Of a stretch of 64,000 bases of DNA, positions 60,673 through 64,000 are shown piece by piece; the first letter of the stretch is position 1, and each line of letters starts with the position of its first letter. A model generated the notes under the pieces. That model ran no database searches and had not been told where the DNA came from. It was given only the letters and a program-made list of their open reading frames with translations. Source of the DNA: Fimenecus sp963590415 (GTDB taxonomy: Bacteria; Bacillota; Clostridia; Oscillospirales; Acutalibacteraceae); the NCBI GenBank assembly GCA_963590415.1, contig CAVAPB010000008.1:1-64000 (forward strand), read 5' to 3'. The translations under genes and the position numbers were made by a program.

Positions 60673-60704
60673 AAGCGAGGGGTACATTATGTACCCCTTA
60701 GCTT
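60673..60704 (+). promoter_or_regulatory. Hairpin between khpA and rimM
   Basis: A stem formed by AGGGGTAC and GTACCCCT with flanking AAGC/GCTT and a 5-nt loop stands between the two genes, followed by only a short T stretch. It may limit read-through or mark an mRNA processing site. Confidence 0.5.
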
Positions 60705-60717
60705 TTATGGGGGAAAT

Positions 60718-61248
60718 ATGCTTAAACCTTATCTTGCACTCGGGCAGATAGTCGGCACTCACGGTGTAAAGGGAGAAATGCGCCTTAATCCGTGGTGCGA
60801 CGCGCCGCAATTTATAAAAAAATTCAACACTCTGTACTTTGATGAAAACGGAAAAGACAGCGTCGCTGTGAAGTCTGCAAGGCCTCACGGCAATATTGTC
60901 ATACTTATGCTTGACGGCGTTGACAGTATGGAAAAAGCACAGGCGCTTCGCAACAGAGTTCTGTATATGAAACGCGAGGACGCAAACCTGCCCGCAAACA
61001 CATGGTTTATCGAGGATTTGATAGGCTGCGAGGTGCGGCAGATAAATACGGACAAGGTCTACGGCAAAATTTCCGATGTACAAAATTATCCCGCAAACGA
61101 TGTCTGGACGGTTAAATCCGATGACGGCACACAAACGCTTATTCCGGCAATCAAAAGCGTGGTAATCAACACCGATGTCGTAAACGGGTATGTTGAAATA
61201 GACGCCATAAAAGGGCTTTTTGACGACGGAGAGAGCGTTGAAAAATGA
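60718..61248 (+). CDS. rimM: Ribosome maturation factor RimM
   Basis: This 176-residue protein assists 30S head assembly and binds S19. GQIVGTHGVKGEMRLNP at the N-terminus is the RimM barrel signature and the C-terminal PRC barrel includes LIPAIKSVV. Its stop overlaps the trmD start by 4 bp. Confidence 0.94.
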   Translation: MLKPYLALGQIVGTHGVKGEMRLNPWCDAPQFIKKFNTLYFDENGKDSVAVKSARPHGNIVILMLDGVDSMEKAQALRNRVLYMKREDANLPANTWFIEDLIGCEVRQINTDKVYGKISDVQNYPANDVWTVKSDDGTQTLIPAIKSVVINTDVVNGYVEIDAIKGLFDDGESVEK

Positions 61249-61979
61249 AAATAACAATAATGACCCTTTTCCCCGAAATGTGTAATGCCGTGCTTGACGA
61301 GAGCATAATCGGCAGGGCGAGGAAAAGCGGAAAAATCGAAATCAATACCGTAAATATCAGGGACTTTACAACCGATAAGCACAACCGTGTGGACGACGCG
61401 CCATACGGCGGCGGAATGGGTATGCTTATGCAGACTCAGCCCATATACGACTGCTTTGCTTCACTGTGCCCGCAGGACGGCGAAAAGCCGCACCTTATCT
61501 ATATGTCGGCACAGGGCAAAACCCTCACGCAAAAACGGGTAAAGGAGCTGTCAAAGCTTTCTAATATCGCAATTCTTTGCGGTCATTACGAGGGCGTGGA
61601 CGAACGGATAATCGAGGAAATCGTTGACGAGGAAATCTCAATAGGCGATTATGTCCTTACGGGCGGCGAGCTTCCCGCACTCATTCTTTCCGACAGCATC
61701 GCAAGAATGATAGACGGCGTTTTGCCCAATGACGAGGCAAAGGAGCTTGAAAGTCATTACAGCGGATTGCTCGAATATCCTCAGTATACCCGTCCGCCCG
61801 AATGGCACGGCAGAAAGGTGCCCGATGTGCTTTTGTCGGGTCATCACGGGAATATCGACAAGTGGCGCAGACAGCAGTCGCTTGAACGCACTCTCGAGCG
61901 CAGACCCGATATGCTCGAAACAGCCGAGCTTTCAAATAAGGAAAGAGAATATCTCGATGAATTGAAGAAAAGAAAATAG
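61245..61979 (+). CDS. trmD: tRNA (guanine-37-N1)-methyltransferase TrmD
   Basis: This 244-residue SPOUT-class enzyme methylates G37 of tRNAs to prevent frameshifting. DDAPYGGGMGM, CGHYEGVDER, and the trefoil-knot segment YVLTGGELPALILSDSIAR are diagnostic. The rplS gene that commonly follows is absent; a terminator and a sugar-acid operon come next. Confidence 0.95.
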   Translation: MKITIMTLFPEMCNAVLDESIIGRARKSGKIEINTVNIRDFTTDKHNRVDDAPYGGGMGMLMQTQPIYDCFASLCPQDGEKPHLIYMSAQGKTLTQKRVKELSKLSNIAILCGHYEGVDERIIEEIVDEEISIGDYVLTGGELPALILSDSIARMIDGVLPNDEAKELESHYSGLLEYPQYTRPPEWHGRKVPDVLLSGHHGNIDKWRRQQSLERTLERRPDMLETAELSNKEREYLDELKKRK

Positions 61980-61986
61980 CCTTTGG

Positions 61987-62017
61987 CATCCCGATTTTCG
62001 GTCGGGATGCTTTTTTG
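61987..62017 (+). terminator. Rho-independent terminator after trmD
   Basis: GCATCCCGA pairs with TCGGGATGC and is followed by six T, ending the ffh-rpsP-trmD region. Confidence 0.9.
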
Positions 62018-62047
62018 CTATTATCTGCGAAAATTTTATATTTTTTG

Positions 62048-62076
62048 TTGCGAATAATAATACTAAGTGATAAAAT
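62048..62076 (+). promoter_or_regulatory. Predicted sigma-A promoter of the uxuA operon
   Basis: TTGCGA (62048-62053) and TAAAAT (62071-62076) are separated by 17 bp, 28 bp before the uxuA ATG, which has an AGGAGG site. Confidence 0.65.
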
Positions 62077-62104
62077 AAATCTGTATATATAGGAGGATGA
62101 GACA

Positions 62105-63175
62105 ATGCAAATGACTTTTCGTTGGTTCGGTTCCGACAAAGATACCGTAACCCTTGAACAAATCAGGCAAATTCCGAATGTTGTCGGCGTTGTTCCCGCT
62201 TTGCATAACCTGCCCGCAGGCGAGGCGTGGGAGCTTGACGACATTATGAAAATGAAAGCCGAAATCGAAAAAGCAGGACTTACAATGGAATGTATCGAGA
62301 GCGTAAATGTTCACGAGGACATCAAGATAGGCTTGCCGACAAGAGATAAATATATCGAAAACTATAAAACAAGCATACGCAATCTCGCAAAGGCGGGAGT
62401 TAAGGTTATATGCTATAATTTTATGCCCGTTTTCGACTGGACAAGAACAGACCTTGCAATGAATATGGGCGACGGCGCAACCTGTCTTTCCTATGACGGA
62501 GCGCAGATTGAGGGCAAAAGTCCCGAGCAGATGTTTAAGGACATTGACGATAACTCAAACGGCTACGCAATGCCTGGTTGGGAAACCGAGAGAATGCCCG
62601 AGATTAAAGAGCTTTTCGAAAAGTACAAAAATGTCACTTCGGACGACCTTTGGAACAATCTTAAATATTTCCTTGAGGCAATTATGCCCGTGTGCGAGGA
62701 GTGCGATGTTAAAATGGCTATCCATCCCGACGATCCGCCATGGGATATTTTCGGACTTCCGAGAATAATAAAGGACAGAGACTCGCTTAAAAGGCTTCTC
62801 GAAATGGTTCCGTCAAAGTATAACGGACTTACCTTTTGCACAGGCTCGCTCGGCGCAAGCTCGAAAAACGACCTGCCCGCTATGATAAGAGAGTTCGGCG
62901 ACAGAATATATTTTGCTCATTTGCGCAATGTTAAGGTTGTTGACAATCATTTCAACGAAACCGCACATGAGAGCAACACGGGTTCGCTTGATATGTACGA
63001 AATCGTCAAGGCATTGCAGGATGTAGGCTTTGACGGATATATCCGCCCCGACCACGGCAGAATGATATGGGGCGAGGTTGCACGCCCGGGCTACGGACTT
63101 TATGACAGGGCGCTCGGCGTTGCCTACCTTAACGGACTTTGGGAAGCCGTAAAAAAGAACAAGGAGAGAAACTGA
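62105..63175 (+). CDS. uxuA: Mannonate dehydratase UxuA
   Basis: This 356-residue enzyme converts D-mannonate to 2-keto-3-deoxygluconate in glucuronate breakdown. The TIM barrel begins MTFRWFG..D, and the GVVPALHNLPAGEAW, MAIHPDDPPW, THCTGS-like TFCTGSLGA and IRPDHGRM blocks carry the metal and catalytic residues. The next gene, an SDR oxidoreductase, starts one base after its stop, so they form one operon. Confidence 0.94.
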   Translation: MQMTFRWFGSDKDTVTLEQIRQIPNVVGVVPALHNLPAGEAWELDDIMKMKAEIEKAGLTMECIESVNVHEDIKIGLPTRDKYIENYKTSIRNLAKAGVKVICYNFMPVFDWTRTDLAMNMGDGATCLSYDGAQIEGKSPEQMFKDIDDNSNGYAMPGWETERMPEIKELFEKYKNVTSDDLWNNLKYFLEAIMPVCEECDVKMAIHPDDPPWDIFGLPRIIKDRDSLKRLLEMVPSKYNGLTFCTGSLGASSKNDLPAMIREFGDRIYFAHLRNVKVVDNHFNETAHESNTGSLDMYEIVKALQDVGFDGYIRPDHGRMIWGEVARPGYGLYDRALGVAYLNGLWEAVKKNKERN

Positions 63176-63176
63176 T

Positions 63177-64000
63177 ATGACACATGAAAATCTTAAAGGC
63201 AGAGTAGCCGTAGTCACAGGCGGCGGCGGAGTTCTCTGCGGCGATTTTGCAAAGGCACTTGCCCGTCAGGGTGTAAAGGTTGCGGTTCTTGACCTCAACG
63301 AGGCTGCGGCTCAAAAGGTTGCCGACGAAATAAACGAAAACGGCGGCACGGCAATAGCTGTCGGCTGCAATGTGCTTGAAAAGGAGAGTATGGAAAAGGC
63401 GAGGGAGACCGTAAACGAAAAACTCGGCACCTGCGATATTCTCTTAAACGGCGCAGGCGGAAACAACCCCAAGGGTACAACCACAAAGGAGACGCTTGAA
63501 GCTGTTGACCTTGTTGAGAAAAATGACGATGTCAAGACCTTCTTTGACCTTGACCCTCAGGGTATTTCATTCGTTTTCAACCTCAACTTCCTCGGAACGC
63601 TTATCCCGACGCAGGTTTTTGCTCCCGATATGGCAAAGAAGGAAAACACCTGTATCGTAATGATAACCTCAATGAACGCTTTCCGTCCGCTTACAAAAAT
63701 CCCCGCATATTCTGCGGCTAAGGCGGCGGTAAAGAACTTTACGGAGTTTATGGCTGTTCATTTTGCAGAGGTCGGCATCCGTGTAAATTCAATCGCTCCC
63801 GGTTTCTTCTCAACCAATCAGAATAAAGCTCTTCTTTGGAACGATGACGGCACACCCACAGCAAGAACGGGCAAGATACTTGCCGCTACGCCTATGAAGC
63901 GCTTCGGCGAGCCCGAAGAGCTTGAGGGCTCGCTTCTCTTCCTCTGCGACGAGGCTTATTCGAGCTTTATTACGGGAACTACAATTGCTGTTGACGGCGG
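63177..64000 (+). CDS. SDR-family fructuronate (mannonate) oxidoreductase, cut by window end
   Basis: The open frame covers 274 residues and runs off the window. VTGGGGVLCGDFAKAL (about 14-29) is the NAD-binding motif, the catalytic YSAAK lies at about residue 179, and VDGG at the end is the last SDR motif, so only a few residues are missing. Directly after uxuA, this SDR type reduces fructuronate to mannonate in many Clostridia, in place of UxuB. The reaction is inferred from context and family. Confidence 0.85.
   Translation, partial: MTHENLKGRVAVVTGGGGVLCGDFAKALARQGVKVAVLDLNEAAAQKVADEINENGGTAIAVGCNVLEKESMEKARETVNEKLGTCDILLNGAGGNNPKGTTTKETLEAVDLVEKNDDVKTFFDLDPQGISFVFNLNFLGTLIPTQVFAPDMAKKENTCIVMITSMNAFRPLTKIPAYSAAKAAVKNFTEFMAVHFAEVGIRVNSIAPGFFSTNQNKALLWNDDGTPTARTGKILAATPMKRFGEPEELEGSLLFLCDEAYSSFITGTTIAVDG

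Overview
The window is a chromosomal piece of an endospore-forming, Gram-positive anaerobe of class Clostridia, most likely a gut Oscillospirales/Ruminococcaceae-type organism. The sporulation genes (sigK, spoIIGA-sigE, ylbJ, yqfC-yqfD, a BofC-like gene) and the Firmicutes gene orders (phoH-ybeY-dgkA-era-yqzL-recO; ylxM-ffh-rpsP-khpA-rimM-trmD) support this. The family-level placement is inference. Several genes start at TTG or GTG behind good ribosome binding sites. I saw no rRNA, tRNA, CRISPR array, integrase or transposase.

Left core region (0-22.1 kb). After a non-coding repeat region (1-417) comes a minus-strand run: DUF4364 protein, sigK, FkbM methyltransferase, carboxylesterase and GH31 glycosidase. 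The plus strand then carries two flavoproteins, a GH63-like glycoside hydrolase, a class A penicillin-binding protein, ruvX, spoIIGA-sigE, an MBOAT acyltransferase with a severely shortened DHHW/AlgX-type partner, and a three-gene glycerol-3-phosphate oxidation set (GlpA-like, GlpB-like, DUF1667).

Accessory region A (22.1-25.3 kb). A self-contained unit with its own consensus promoter, structured leader and terminator encodes a sigma-region-4-like regulator, a BppU/collagen-like fibre protein, a small membrane coiled-coil protein, a GH25 lysozyme and a holin. No other phage genes accompany it. This is the best candidate in the window for an undescribed system: a domesticated lysis or release cassette under a dedicated regulator.

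Accessory region B (25.4-47.8 kb). One long plus-strand cluster builds a surface polysaccharide. It encodes an initiating sugar-phosphate transferase, an aldolase/2-hydroxyacid dehydrogenase pair, TviB/TviC-type nucleotide-sugar enzymes (for UDP-HexNAcA), many glycosyltransferases, two tandem EpsG-type polymerases, two hexapeptide acetyltransferases, a Wzx flippase, and capE/capF/capG for UDP-N-acetyl-L-fucosamine. A chimeric capF'::'capE remnant and AT-rich patches show it has been rearranged.

Right core region (47.8-64 kb). A Tam-like methyltransferase, a small Cys-rich protein and ylbJ lie on the minus strand. The plus strand carries yqfC-yqfD, phoH-ybeY-dgkA-era-yqzL-recO-mutS2, a lipoprotein, ylxM-ffh, rpsP-khpA-rimM-trmD, and the start of a hexuronate operon (uxuA plus a fructuronate-reductase-type SDR cut by the window end).
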